Position numbers and translations under genes: made by a program. A stretch of 64,000 nt of DNA from Inonotus obliquus (lineage: Eukaryota; Basidiomycota; Agaricomycetes; Hymenochaetales; Hymenochaetaceae), in NCBI GenBank assembly GCA_032164295.1, contig JAJHTX010000003.1, forward strand, positions 1,488,001 to 1,552,000. Reading direction: 5' to 3'. The notes below the pieces were generated by a model. It had not been told where the DNA came from and searched no databases. It worked only from the letters and a program-made list of their open reading frames with translations. Below, one piece after another: positions 1-14,112 of the stretch (positions within the stretch are counted from its first letter, which is position 1; the number at the start of each line of letters is the position of its first letter).

Positions 1-774
1 TGGAGATGCTCGATATCGGTATCGGTACGCCGCCAGCGCCAATTGACCAGCCCACCGAAGCCATTATTAGTTGTTCATAGTCGTAGCTCTGCCACTCCGG
101 AATGACGTGAAGAGGGAGGGTGAGCAAGGTCGGAAGATACCGAGGACAAATATAGTAGCCTTCACTGGACGATCATATTACATAAGGTAATCCTCGCGTC
201 GATCACCGGTTATCAAATGATCCGCATGAATGCCTAATTCGTTGTCTACTTTCCCTCACCTTCTCACAACGAACCACGCAATGACCAAGACGCTCGGTCG
301 AGAAAAGCCTTTTATGGTGTCCGAGCTCCCTCGACGGTCCCGATGATCTCTAAGTCGCTCCGAGTCCGGGTTATGCTTGCTGAGTTTTCATGCCCTTTGT
401 TGAGAGGTTATTCTGCACCTCGGGTGGGTATTCTATCAGAAAACAACAAATCAAAGTAAAGAAACACCAACTCTAGTTTCTCTTCATTAAACAAATAATT
501 CCACCCTCTCACCTTGAGGACGTTTGAAGAACAGAACGCGGACACTCGGCTAAAGTATTTTACCCGAATGGTAAGCTGTGAAGTCGAGCACCAAGAAAGG
601 CAAATTGCGCTCAGGACGGACCTTGGCTACAGTGCATGACCGACTACATCCCGTGAGCATATTCCGTCTCTAACATCCCTATTTATACCCAACCATGATT
701 CTTATTTTTCCTTAGATCTCCCCGATTATCTATCTCCTCTTGCTAGTTCTCGCTCTACTGGATACGCTGCTAAT
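1..774. other. 5' flank of monooxygenase A; no gene seen
   Basis: No coding segment is supported here. Positions about 10-45 hold a short CGGTATCGGTA-type word like those in the repeats at 52-53 kb and 59-60 kb, so the window may begin at the edge of such a repeat. A TATA-like TATTTATA lies at 680-687, about 90 bases before the monooxygenase start codon, and could serve as its core promoter. Confidence 0.5.
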
Positions 775-3258
<2,484 letters not shown>

Positions 3259-3400
3259 TTATAGAAGATGAGACAAATAAGAATCTCAACATTGTACAGT
3301 ATTGTACATACTTTGAATATAGAATACAAACTTACTACAGCCTTGTTTTTCTTCAGTTCCTTCGATATATAATCCTCCCAAAATAAGATTATCAATCAAC
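3259..3400. repeat. Duplicated monooxygenase 3' flank ending in a piece of the panC coding end
   Basis: The sequence after the stop codon of paralogue A resembles the sequence at 8220-8360. The last 26 bases (3375-3400) are identical to 8335-8360, which are the last coding bases of panC on the minus strand. The panC piece has no function here. It shows that this copy, or its source, once lay tail to tail with panC. Confidence 0.8.
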
Positions 3401-4809
3401 AGTACTTTGAGAAAGAAATTCTACACTATTAAAACCATTTCCTCGTCGAGTTTCCGGATCTATGCACTGGTTCGACATGGGCAACAGGACATGTTCGTGT
3501 GATACAAACACGAACAATGTCTGCGGTTTGCCGTTGGATCAAAGAAATCTTGTGCAACAATATTACTGGTACAAACGCGTGTCGAGAACCGTCGGTGAAA
3601 TCCAGACTTCTGCCGCGAATAATGGTTGCATGCAATACTGCTGTCATATCGGTGATATCATCAATCGAAGACTGACACTAGTACCGTTCCGCATAGCTCT
3701 TTATATCCGAGGCTGATAACTCGATACAAATACGCGCACTTGGCCCGAACTTCTTGAATCTTCGAAGACCCTCGTTGACTGATTTCTGACCAAACAAATT
3801 ACGTGATCTACGCGCCATTAGTGAGCCACACCCAATTAACTATATTGTTTAATTGTATATTAAACAGAGATAGTTCCACCAATACTCACGCAATCTCAAT
3901 TTCCTGCTTTGTCCAAGGTTCATAGTCGCAACTTGGAGAGTTTTTGACTGGTTAAGCTTTCCCCATCGATCGACGGTTTGGCGGGAGATAAAACTGAGTT
4001 TACACCACGTTGGTCATTGCCGTTGAATCTGCCGGGCATACGTTGACCAGAGTCTTCTGAATCAATCAGACACCAGGGCCTAACATGAAGACGCCGCACT
4101 TATATCGACCAATGAGCTCCTCGTGTCGGTAGAGCTCCGCGACATCGACAACAGACCAGTACTGTTCAAGAATTATACAGCCAAGTTCTGTGTCGTTGTC
4201 GTAGCGGATGTGATAGTGGTGCAGCCCTGAATTGGAGCTATAAACTGGCGAGGTTTCTCACAGTCATGCATACAGGCAGTCGCGTTTACCTATATTCTAA
4301 GTAGTGAGTGTCTGCCGCTTTGCGATACGGCACTTCGCGCACTGTATGTGAGATAAAATCGGAGGGCAGAAGGCGTCACATCCTTGAAACCCGACATAAA
4401 GAAATCATATTGGCCAAGCTAGCAAAATTCATGGAGTCGAACAGCGAAGAGCGAGTGCCGGCCTAGACTTGAAGATTTTCGTGGAGTGGAAAGAATTGAT
4501 ATTAGCGGAGAATGAGAGTCCAGAAGATCGAGTTTGTACCCGACTATCGGAAATAGAAAGAAAGAAAGAAAGGAAATGCTTGCGATTAGCGGAACTCAGG
4601 ACTGAATACAGATAATATTCAAATTCAAACGATGTTATAAATACGCACAAGATTTCTTCAACATTGAGACTGAGATTATAGAGTTAAAAATAACGGAAAC
4701 ATAAAATATTTGTACTGATAGGCTGCAGAATTCAAGCCATGCGCTATTGGATAAAGCAAGTCACAAACCAACTACCTGTCCCAGGATGAAATTTGAAACG
4801 TGAGCAGAT
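3401..4809. other. Intergenic, no gene supported
   Basis: About 1.4 kb between the duplicated flank and the first unknown gene. Short open frames are present (for example 3462-3716) but show no family motif, convincing splice sites or partner copy. The 4380-4790 part is AT-rich. It may contain the 3' untranslated region of the minus-strand gene that ends at 4810. Confidence 0.4.
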
Positions 4810-6686
4810 TCAGGCAGTCGTTTTGATGGTATCGACCCTGAAGTACGCATTAAGCCCACCTACCACGAATTTAGTAAGTTCATCCACAGGAACGATGTGG
4901 TTGCTGCGACCACAGAAAAGGCGGGATGGAGCAATGGCTACGTCGTATACCCTACCGCCTTCGCCTCCTCCCGAATGACCCTCTTCGTCGTCGGAGTATT
5001 CTATCGGCGCATTACGTGGAGCTCTTTCTCCGAGCGCACAATCCTTACGCCTTGACTCCAGAAGTCGAAGTGATTTCTTCACCCTCCCATACACCGACAT
5101 TAGTCGCGGATAATTCGGCCCAAAGTTTACTCTGATGCCTGAAGTCATCGGATGCTGCATCACGGAAGGTAGATATTCGTCGACACCATAATTCTTGATC
5201 CGTAGTGCAATCTCAATGATAGACCTTCTTGCAGCTCGCACGACATGCGAAACTTCCTTGAACGTTGAAAGGAGCGCGCGCATGCAGCCCCATTCAACTG
5301 CACACGACAGCATCGAGAGGACTCGGTTCATCGGGATGCCGTGTCCAACTAGCCACATCACATAAAGCATGACTTCCGCCCGCTTTGCGATCTGCGTTCT
5401 GTAATGATCCGGCATTGCGGATCGTAGTCTCATGTCCTCGATCCTGGAATAGTCGAACACGTGGGACAATGCTCCGTGCCATGGAACGTCCTGCGGAGAG
5501 GAATGGACAGTGTCGACCATCGGATGGAGGGATAAGCAGAGGTAAACGAATGTCTCGGCCCTCAGAGACTGCATCTTGGCTCGCTCCACGGCGAATGCCT
5601 TGATCTCTGAACACGCAAAGGCGGCAAAATCATGCGTTGGACTGTGGATCAGAGAGTAGTATAATTCACCACCTCGTGTGCCATGAGCAACCACTCTGCT
5701 TTCTCGCTTCATTTCCGGACTTGTCTCGTAATACAGCTCTCCTGTTGGTCCATGAGGAACTAGAAGAATTTCCAGGTATATCTACTTACGTGGAGCCGTC
5801 TTCAACAGTCCCTTCTGATCTGGGTGGGCGCTTATGCCCATCTTGAGAACACCCCATTGGAGAAGGTGTGCAATGTGCACATTCGCGGGAATCACGATAT
5901 CCCGCATACCTATCCCCGGTGTGAGACAATTGATCGCATCCACTCTCTTCCCTTCGATGATAAGGAATCTTCCGCGCTCCGCAGAATTAGGAAATTCGCG
6001 CTTCACTGCCTCGATTATCGACTGTGCTGATGTGAAATCTGCCCCTCGCACGAGAGCTTCTAGCTCCCGCTGTGCCGATGAGGGTGGCTCGTGATGCCGA
6101 AACACCTCTACAAAACAATTCCTCGCGGCATACTCATCCCAGATCTTCCAAATCCCGCGCTCACAATCATGCATTACTTCGGCAATGAGCAAAAGGGCGA
6201 AGTCAGGCTCAGGGTATGTTGATTTGTAAACGAACACTATCAGCCATATGTATTCCATCACGATGATCGCCTTGAGGCCGACTGTACCCAAGGCTGCCGC
6301 CTCGAGGAAAAGCTTGTCAAGTTGAGATACCCCGCTGCTAGAGTAGAAGCTCTTCTCCTGTAGATATACCGCCGCATCCAGGGGATCCTCGGGTATCGGC
6401 ATGTAGATAAACATTGGATGGGTGGAAAGAATGGAGAAAATGAAGATCCAGTCGACGGGACGCGGTATCCGTTGCTCTGCTGACCGGGCGCACAAAGGAC
6501 CATACATGTCTTCGCGTGCGCGGAAATTAGCAAGAGACGGCAATCAGTGAGACATACATTGGAACACTCACAGAACTCGGGAACATTGCAGACCGGTACC
6601 TCATTGGCATGGACTTGCAACTCTGAACTGTCGTGTTCGTCTTCGATTGAGTTCGGTTCGTGGTTGGGCAATTCCATCGTGGTCAT
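4810..6686 (-). CDS. Unrecognised protein, duplicated gene copy 1
   Basis: I do not recognise this family. The start at 6686 gives a short acidic N-terminus ending CNVPEF, then an intron with donor GTGAGTG near 6575 and acceptor near 6520. A long second exon (6520-5785) begins MYGPLC and contains hydrophobic helices such as TVGLKAIIVMEYIWLIVFV. After a second intron (GTAAGTAG.., about 5790-5740) a third exon runs to 4810 with ELYYETSPEMKRESRV and a C-terminal half ending in a stop. The joined protein would be about 560 residues with no signal peptide. The paralogue at 12168-14112 is colinear and roughly 80-85% identical by eye, so the coding phase is well supported. Around 5500 this copy reads through where copy 2 has an extra 31 bases. 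Function unknown. Confidence 0.7.
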
Positions 6687-7184
6687 ATGGTTGGGTCGCT
6701 ACTTCGTAGCAAGAGATCAAGCACATAAATATATTAGATCGATTTACCACGTGAAATAAATTACACACGCACACAATTTCACTTTTCAGAGAAAAGAGAA
6801 GGCTGAAGAATTGGTCTCGGGTAATAGATAGATATTGGACGTATCTCATTCGAGACGAATACTATCGAATGTATGAGTACGTCGAAACTGTTTTTGCGCA
6901 GACAGAGAAGGTGTTGATTGCGTGTGTTCAATGCCAATGCCATTACCGATGTCAAGGGGAAAGTCGATGCCAATAACACCACCGACGACAAAACTGTCGG
7001 CGATGGCAAAGGGAGCGACAAAGATGAACCTTTCAGTAGTTCAATCCTTAGTCCATCATGTGCTTTCTGACGTCTGGACCTTAAAAGATCCAAATCATAC
7101 CAAAACATTTCCCCACGCCTCCTTCACCTGACCCTCCCTTTCATCGGAAGAAACATTACGGTCTTGTAGAATCGACTTCAGATT
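6687..7184. other. Spacer between duplicated unknown gene and Rpp40 remnant
   Basis: About 500 bases without a supported gene. It corresponds in position to 11662-12167 in the other arm but is less conserved than the exons. It should hold the promoter of the minus-strand gene starting at 6686. Confidence 0.4.
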
Positions 7185-8011
7185 TCGACACCCGACCTTC
7201 CTCTCCGTCCTCCCCAACCTCACATCACTCTTCGCACCTTCCGCGAATGCCTTTGGAGAGATGTACGATATAGGCGCATTCCGAGAGAGATTTGATGTTA
7301 TACTAAGGAAGTCGATGGGTCGGTGTGCGTCTTGGTTGTCGCCGGATCTGCTTCTAGGGGGGGGAGGGGATGACGGGCAAAAGGAGGGGAGCTCAGGAAT
7401 TAGTTGTGCGGCGAAGCACTAGGGCTCGAGTGGAGAGCGGGTAGACGTACAGGTCTGAGGTCAATGCTGTTCTCAATATCTTTCTGATGAAGCGTGGACC
7501 GAAAAACCCAGACCAACTGATGTGGGTTACACTGCCAATCCTACTCGGCTCGGGAACAGCATATTGAGCGACGAACGAATTAGGTCTATCGTTTGCTTTT
7601 AACCTGTGTATGTACAAGAAAGAATCCACTTCAGCAAGGGCCCGAGTGGCATTGAGTGAAGGCGAAACGAGAACTGACCGATCTGAGGATAGACATGCTA
7701 TCCCATCCCCATTCGAAGAGCTCTATGCGTTCGTTCTGATCCTCTTCATCCTCTTTATCACCTTCGGGCGTTGATCCTCTCGTACATCTGGATTCATCTC
7801 CTGGTTGAGGATATCGTTGAGAGTTTTGCGCTTGAATGGGGCGGAGTTTGGCGTTGAGAGCAGGTATACTACTTCCCAAACCTGAACGCGCCAAGGAAGA
7901 TTCCCCGTGACTTCCCTTCGCTCATCCCATACTCGAATCCGTTCCTTCGCTCGAGTGTATAGACCTGAAGTTTGATTATACTTGATTACACTAAACTTCC
8001 GATTTTCTTGT
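7185..8011 (-). pseudogene. Truncated Rpp40 (RNase P/MRP p40) pseudogene
   Basis: Minus-strand copy of the 3' half of the Rpp40 gene at 9997-11661. Recognisable blocks are YTRAKERIRVWDERR (about 7950-7905), RLKANDRPNSFVAQYAVPEPS (about 7605-7545, nearly identical to the intact gene) and the last exon in 7190-7355. It lacks the first exons and start, has lost most of an intron plus the neighbouring coding bases near 7970, and breaks off at about 8011 against a fragment of the monooxygenase. It cannot make a complete subunit. The G-rich run near 7358 matches the C-run in the last intron of the intact gene. Confidence 0.88.
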
Positions 8012-8230
8012 AGTTTTCTCTCCGATGGACCGTGGAGGTGTTCGTGGACGTCGAGGACGTACAAAGGACTCAGGGCGGGAGGCATATACAACGTATGGGG
8101 TTTCACCTGAAGGTGCAGTGGTGATTGTTCGACCAGATGGATATGTCGATCTGGTTGCTTCTCTCGATCGTAAATCCGAAATCGACGCTTACTTCGCAAA
8201 TTTCATGAAGACTTATTATAGAAGATGAGA
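8012..8230 (+). pseudogene. 3' fragment of the monooxygenase gene
   Basis: About 210 bases matching the last exon of the monooxygenase at 3075-3258. Blocks such as EGAVVIVRPDGYVDLVASL and SEIDAYFANFMKT are kept, but the frame is disturbed near 8075 by loss of a base in the GGGAAGG/GGGAGG context. The two FAD motifs and about 90% of the gene are absent. It runs directly toward the 3' end of panC, which suggests that this is the original location of a monooxygenase gene later cut away. Confidence 0.85.
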
Positions 8231-8311
8231 CGAATCAGAATCTCAATATTGTACAGTATCGTACAAACAAACATCGAATACAGACTTACTACACATTGAT
8301 GTTGCTCTCCT

Positions 8312-9783
8312 TCAAAACATAACCTTCTTACTATCTCCCAAAATAAGATTATCAATCAACCTCGTCCCACCAACCCAAACGGCACCACTAAGAACAAAAG
8401 GTCTATCCTCTTTCTCTCCTGAAAACTTGTTCTCGACGTCCGGGACAGCTTCAAACGTCCACGGATCGCTAATTTCGATATAATCCACTTTCAGATGGAC
8501 ACCATTCTCCGCAGCGACGATTTCCTCCATCTCGAGTACGTCAATTGCCGCACGAATGCAATCAGATTTGGATCGGCCTTGGTCCCAGAATAGTTGAGCC
8601 TTTTGAAGAGCACGATATAACACAGGCGCATGTGCTCTTTCCGCTCGACTCAAATACGCATTTCTCGATGATAAAGCTAACCCCTCCGGTATATCATCTC
8701 CAGAATCTTCACTCGCCCTCGCAGTGGGTATAACGTGCAACCTCTGCTCCGCCGGATACCGCATCAATAGATCCCTCACCATTCTACGTAATAATAAAGC
8801 TTGTTGGATATCCTTTTGACCGAAGTAGGCGGAAGTGGGTTGGATGGCGTTGAAGAGTTTTGTGACTACTGTTGCTACGCCTCGGAAGAAATGTGGACGG
8901 GAACGACCTTCAAGAGAGGAACCTAGGCCGGTTACTTCGACGAAGGTGCTAACTGAGGCATGATGCGAGTGAACGAATTCGGGAGGGCGTGGACTTGTGC
9001 TTGGACTCGAGTTGGAGTTGGATGGGGAGGGAGAGGGAGAATGAGAGTTGGGAGAATAGTAAAACGTAGATGGTTCAGGTGTTGGAGGGTACATCACTTC
9101 AACCGAAGGAGCGAATACCGCCGCGGTTGTTTTTACTTCGTTCGAATTTGGAGAAGTGACATGGAGAGATGAGAGAGCTGAGAGGTCATGGGCGAGTGTA
9201 CGAGGATATGAAGCTAAATCTTCGTGTGGAGCGAATTGAGTTGGGTTAACGAAGATAGAGACGATTGTCACGTCGTTTTCTTGCAATGAACGGCGCACTA
9301 CACATGCATATGAATAAGTTTGTAGCGTGCAGAAATCAGTGTGCGATAACAGATGAACGAGACAGAGAAAGACGTACCGAGTTCCAAATGACCATCATGC
9401 AACGCACCCATAGTCGGAACAAATCCTACACTCTTTCCCTCTTCAAAGGCCTTATCCCTCCATGCTCTCAACTTCTCAAGACTCTGAAACACCGGAATCG
9501 AAGAGTCTGGTAAGGTGCTCGTTTCAGTTGTCGTGGCCATCGTTCTAACTCTGACTGTGACTCTAGCTCCAGAGGAGAGTGAGAGGAGTGTGGACAGGCT
9601 TGGGGGTCGCGCATTTATGTTGGTAGAGCGCCTCGAGGATAAAGTTGAGATTGGACGGCGAGGACGACACGGCGTGGATGTGGAGAGTATTAGACGGGGT
9701 AGACGAAGAGCCGGGATTATGATAGAGCGTGATGAAGCGGATAAGAGCGCTGAGCTAGAACTGACGGACACAACGGGCAACAT
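8312..9783 (-). CDS. panC: Pantothenate synthetase (pantoate-beta-alanine ligase)
   Basis: Makes pantothenate from pantoate and beta-alanine with ATP, the last step of vitamin B5 synthesis and the feed into coenzyme A. Exon 1 (9783 to about 9380) contains GFVPTMGALHDGHLEL, the nucleotidyl-transferase signature with its HxGH-like element. After one intron, exon 2 starts VRRSLQENDVTIVSIFVNPTQF. It then shows RPHFFRGVATVVTKLFN, FGQKDIQQ and LSSRNAYLS, all hallmark PanC blocks. A low-complexity Ser/Pro insertion of about 40 residues lies between the second and third blocks. The first ATG at 9783 adds an Arg/Ser-rich leader that could target mitochondria; a later ATG at MATTTETST would give a cytosolic form. 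It is divergent from Rpp40, with 213 bases between start codons. Confidence 0.95.
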
Positions 9784-9857
9784 TTCTGTTGGGTCGTTGA
9801 GGATGATGGCAAGGGTTGCTCTTTAGCTCCTCGTCGTCGACATTGTTCGTGGCGTGG

Positions 9858-9865
9858 TATATATA
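9858..9865 (-). promoter_or_regulatory. TATA box candidate for panC
   Basis: TATATATA lies about 75 bases upstream of the panC start, within the 213-base divergent interval shared with Rpp40. Position and sequence fit a core promoter. There is no experimental support in the sequence. Confidence 0.5.
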
Positions 9866-9996
9866 CTGCGGCTGAGTTCGGGACGGTGGTATCTCTTGAT
9901 GAACCTGCCAAGAGTCACCTCAAGACATATACCGCAATAGTATTATTTTCCGCTTTCAACCTATCTCTTCGACTACCAAGACTCTCTTATTGAAAC

Positions 9997-11661
9997 ATGA
10001 ATCCTAATCATTCTCGTGTATCGTTCACTACTTCCAATGGTGGTTCATCTTCGGAGCTACGGGAGTCACTCATTAGTTGTCATCCATTTACTCAACAGGT
10101 AACACTCACATAATTCGATGATATTCAAGCTTACAAAATAAATTCACAGATTGATGTTCTCTTGTTCTCACCAAACTCATCACTCGAACAAACCCTTTCG
10201 AAAATCCAAACTGAATTCCACTCAGGCCGAGTCGAGTTGGCAGACGTTTTGGATGCTTGGCAAGATGGTCTGACAGGAAAATTCGATTCACAAACGTAAT
10301 TTGGTATTTCTGCAACTGACCGCATTACCACATCATGCTCCCCCTTTTGTCATAATACTGACAGGATGGACTACTTAGCGACTTTGTAGCCTTAGCTGAG
10401 GGACATCCAGGCGTAGACGACGTTTGGTGCATCGACCATCGGGGTTTGCTTACACTTCTATTGACCAAGGAAACGTATCAGCAATTAGGTCTCGTCGGAG
10501 AGAAAGCCTTAAGAAAATCGGAAATTTATTGTAAGCAGAAATGTTTTCTCTTCACAGATTCTCTTTATCTCGCCTCCGGGCTTCCTGACAGATATCCAAA
10601 TCGATCTATATGATCAAACTGCAAGTTTATACACTCGAGCGAAGGAACGGATTCGAGTATGGGATGAACGAAGGAAGGTTGCTGGGATACTTCCGTGGCG
10701 CGTTTATATTCATGGTAAGCACTAGTACTCAATCCCAAATCTCGAATTATTCATACCTGACTTGACACAAATCAATTTTACATTTTTTGCGTCTAGGAAG
10801 TAAGAGCATACCTGCTCTCCACGCCAAACTCCGCCCCATACAAGCGCAATCGAGGATTACAACTCTCAACGATATCCTCATCCCTATCCCTGCCTTAGAC
10901 GGAAACGAGTACTCGTACATTCAACCAGGAGATGAATCCAAATGTCCGAGAGGATCGACGTCCGAAGGTGATGAAGGCGATGAAAAGGATCAGAACGAAC
11001 GCCTCGGAGAGCTCTTCGAATGGATTGGAATGGCATGTCTATCCTCAGATCGGTCAGTTCTCATTTCGCCTCCACTCAATGCCACTCGGGCCCTTGCTGA
11101 AGTGGGTCCCTTCTTGTATATACGCAGGTTAAAAGCAAACGATAGACCTAATTCGTTCGTCGCTCAATATGCTGTTCCCGAGCCGAGTAGGATTGGCAGT
11201 GTAACCCACATCAGTTGGTCTGGGTTTTTCGGTCCACGCTTCATCAGAAAGATATTGAGAACAGCATTGACCTCAGACCTGTACGTCTACCCGCTCTCCA
11301 CTCGAGCCCTAGTGCTTCGCCGCACAACTAATTCCTGAGCTCCCCTCCTTTTGCCCGTCATCCCCCCCCCCCCCCTAGAAGCAGATCCGGCGACAACCAA
11401 GACGCACACCGACCCATCGACTTCCTTAGTATAACATCAAATCTCTCTCGGAACGCGCCTATATCGTACATCTCTCCAAAGGCATTCGCGGAAGGTGCGA
11501 AGAGTGATGTGAGGTTAGAGAGGACGGAGAGGAAGGTCGAATGTTGGGGTCTGATGTTGATTTTACGAGAATTCAATGTAGGTCCAATGGGAAGGACGGA
11601 GATGGAGGACGGCCAGGTGAAGGATAAGCGGATATATGTTTTGGCAAGATTTGGGTTGTGA
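9997..11661 (+). CDS. RPP40: RNase P/MRP subunit p40 (Rpp40-like)
   Basis: Probable protein subunit of nuclear RNase P and RNase MRP, which process pre-tRNA and pre-rRNA. Start at 9997 (MNPNHSRVSFTT). Exons read by eye: 9997-10098, from about 10150, from about 10380 (DFVALAEGHPG.., with LLLTKETYQQLGLVGEK), from about 10592 (YIQIDLYDQ..), from about 10798, and from 11379. Family-like blocks are the LLLTKETYQQLGLVG motif, GELFEWIGMACL and NDRPNSFVAQYAVPEPS, followed by a late SRNAPISYISP. The total is about 400 residues, close to the family size. The last intron ends in 14 consecutive C then TAG. Everything after about 10508 is duplicated in inverted form at 7185-8011. The assignment rests on motif recognition. 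Confidence 0.8.
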
Positions 11662-14100
11662 TTATTTGGAAGTTCGAAGGTGGTTCGTACCACCGAGGTA
11701 ATTGTCTGAGTCAAGCTGGGTAGATTTGCCATTCTTTGTCCTTTCTGATGTATAACCGGGTTTCCTAGATTTCTATGAAGGAGATATTTCAAGTGGATGT
11801 GGTCTGCACTTTAGATTATATCTGCTTAAAACATCTCCTTTGTAGAAATCCAAACCAATTTATACATCAGAAAGGATATATGTTCTTAATCTAGTATAAA
11901 TTATAGCTTGAGTTTTAAAAGAGGATCCCACATTATTAATTGTGCTACTGCTGTTAATACAATAGACTACTTTTCTCAACTCAAATTCTGCCGACAATTA
12001 TTTGAGTCTCTGCTTTTTCTATCTTTCTTTCACTGTTTCAGAGCTTGAGACCGTGTGCAATTTATGTCACGTGATGAAATGATATAGATATATATATTAT
12101 ATTATAATATATTATATATATGTAGCTGTTTATGCAATTGCTACGCAACCTTTACTACCATACTACCATGGAATCATCCGATCCCGAGCCAAATCATTTG
12201 ATCAAATACGATGCAGACGACGAATTAGGATCGCAGGCCAATGCAAACGAGGACTCGGAGCCGTGCAATGTTCCCGAGTTTTGTGAGTGTTTCCATGTCT
12301 CACTTGTTCCCGCCTCATGCTAATTTCCGCGCGAAGACATGTACAGTCCTTTGTGCTCTCGGTCCAGAGACCAACTGATGCCGCATCCCGTCGACTGGAT
12401 CTCCATATTTTACAGTCTTTCCACCCATCCGATGTTTATCTACATGCCAGTACCCGATGATCCCCTAGATGCGGCGGTATATCTACAAGAGAAGAGCTTC
12501 TACTCTAGCAGCGGGGCATCTCAACTTGACAAGCTCTTCCTCGAGGCGGCAGCCTTGGGTACAGTCGGCCTCAAGGCGATCATTGTGATGGAATACATAT
12601 GGCTGATAGCGTTCATATTCAAGTCAAAATATCCCGATCCTGACTTAGTCATTCGGCTCATTTGCTCAGTAATGGAAGGATGTGAGCGCGGAGTTTTGGA
12701 TTACTCAGCTGCGAGGAGATTATTTGTAGAGGTGTTTCGGAATCACGAACCACCCCCATCAGCAAAGCAGGAGCTAGAGTCACTCGTTCGAGAGTCAGGT
12801 TTCACATCAGCACAGACGATAATCGAGGCAGTGAAGCGCGAATATCCCCATACAGTGGAGCGCGGAAGATTCTGGGCCATTGGGGAGGAGAGGGTAAATG
12901 CGGTGGTGTTTCTCACTCCGCGGATGATTACGCGAGATGTAGTTATTCCCGCGAACGTGCATATTGCACGACTACTTCAATGGGGTGTCCTCAAGTTGGG
13001 CATAGGTTCACCCCCAGGCCAGGGAGGAATGTGGCAGACGGCTCCACGTAAGTAGATATACCTGGAAATTCTTCTAGTTCCTCATCGACCAACAGGAGAG
13101 TTGTATTACGAGACAAGTCCGGAAATGAAGCGAGAAAGCAGAGTGGTTGCTCATGACACACGAGGTGGTGAATTATACTACTCTCTGATCCACGGTCCAA
13201 CACATGATTTTGCCGCCTTTGCATGCCCAGAGATCAAGGCATTCTCCACGGAGCGGCCCAAGATGCAGTCTCTGAGGGCCGAGACATTCGTTTACCTCTG
13301 CTTATCCCTCCATCCGATGGTCGACATCTGCAGTAGCAAACTGCCCTATTTCAAGGTACGTCCAGGCCGCGCCGCAGGACGTTCCATGGCACGGAGCATT
13401 GTCTCACGTGTTCGACTATTCCAGGATCGAGGACATGAGACTACGATCCGCAATGCCGGATCATTACAGAACGCAGATCGCAAAGCGGGCGGAAGTCATG
13501 CTTTATGTGATGTGGCTAGTTGGACACGGCATCCCGATGAACCGAGTCCTCTCGATTCTGTCGTGTGCAGTTGAATGGGGCTGCATGCGCGCGCTCCTTT
13601 CAACGTTCGAGGAAGTTTCGAAAGTCGTGCGAGCTGCAAGAAGGTCTATCATTGAAATTGCATTACGAATCAAGAATTACGACGTCGACGAATATCTACC
13701 TTCCGTGATGCAGCATCCGATGACTTCAGGCATCAGAGTAAACTTTGGGCCGAATTATCCGCGACTAATGTCGGTGTATGGGAGGGTGAAGAAATCACTT
13801 CGACTTCGGGAGTCAAGGCGTAAGGATTGTGCGCTCGGAGAAAGAGCTCGACGCAATGCGCCGATAGAATATCCCGACGAAGAAGAAGGTCACTCTGGAA
13901 GGTGCGAAGGCGGTAGGGTATATGACGTATCAATTGCTCCATCCCGTCTTCTTTATGGTCGCAGCAACCTCATCGTTCCTGCGGATGAACTAACTCAATT
14001 CGTCATGGAGGGGCTCAAAGCGAACTTCAAGGTCGTCACCATCAATCCGGCTGCTAATCCGGTGAATATGTACAAGTACTTAGGTGGGTTACTTAAATCA
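10508..14100 (+). repeat. Arm 2 of the large inverted duplication (partner 4810-8011)
   Basis: Probable source arm, since here the Rpp40 gene is complete and continuous with its 5' exons. It contains the 3' part of Rpp40, a spacer with AT-rich palindromic sequence near 12085-12122, and unknown gene copy 2. Confidence 0.88.
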
Positions 14101-14112
14101 TCGGTATGGTAG
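12168..14112 (+). CDS. Unrecognised protein, duplicated gene copy 2
   Basis: Paralogue of the minus-strand gene at 4810-6686, with the same intron positions. Exon 1 runs from 12168 to about 12282 (MESSDPEPNHLIKYD.. CNVPEF). Exon 2 runs from about 12338 to 13047 (MYSPLCSRSRDQL..). An intron with donor GTAAGTAG at 13048 precedes exon 3, which runs to 14112. At 13321-13380 this copy has 31 more bases than copy 1, breaking the frame unless the 22 bases 13356-13377 (GTACGT..GCAG) are spliced out; their removal restores the frame exactly at DVPWHGALSH. The gene is therefore either intact with a very short intron or frameshifted. The C-terminus differs from copy 1 after about 14040. Function unknown. 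Confidence 0.62.

Larger units (their letters stand above)
4810..8011 (-). repeat. Arm 1 of a large inverted duplication (partner 10508-14100)
   Basis: Read on the minus strand, this stretch follows the same order as 10508-14100 on the plus strand: the end of Rpp40, a spacer, then the unknown two-intron gene. Similarity is high in exons and also reaches into introns and 3' flank; for example 7190-7380 matches the reverse complement of 11345-11535. Some segments, including most of one Rpp40 intron and part of the inter-gene spacer, are missing or diverged. The arms flank panC and the 5' half of Rpp40. Confidence 0.88.
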
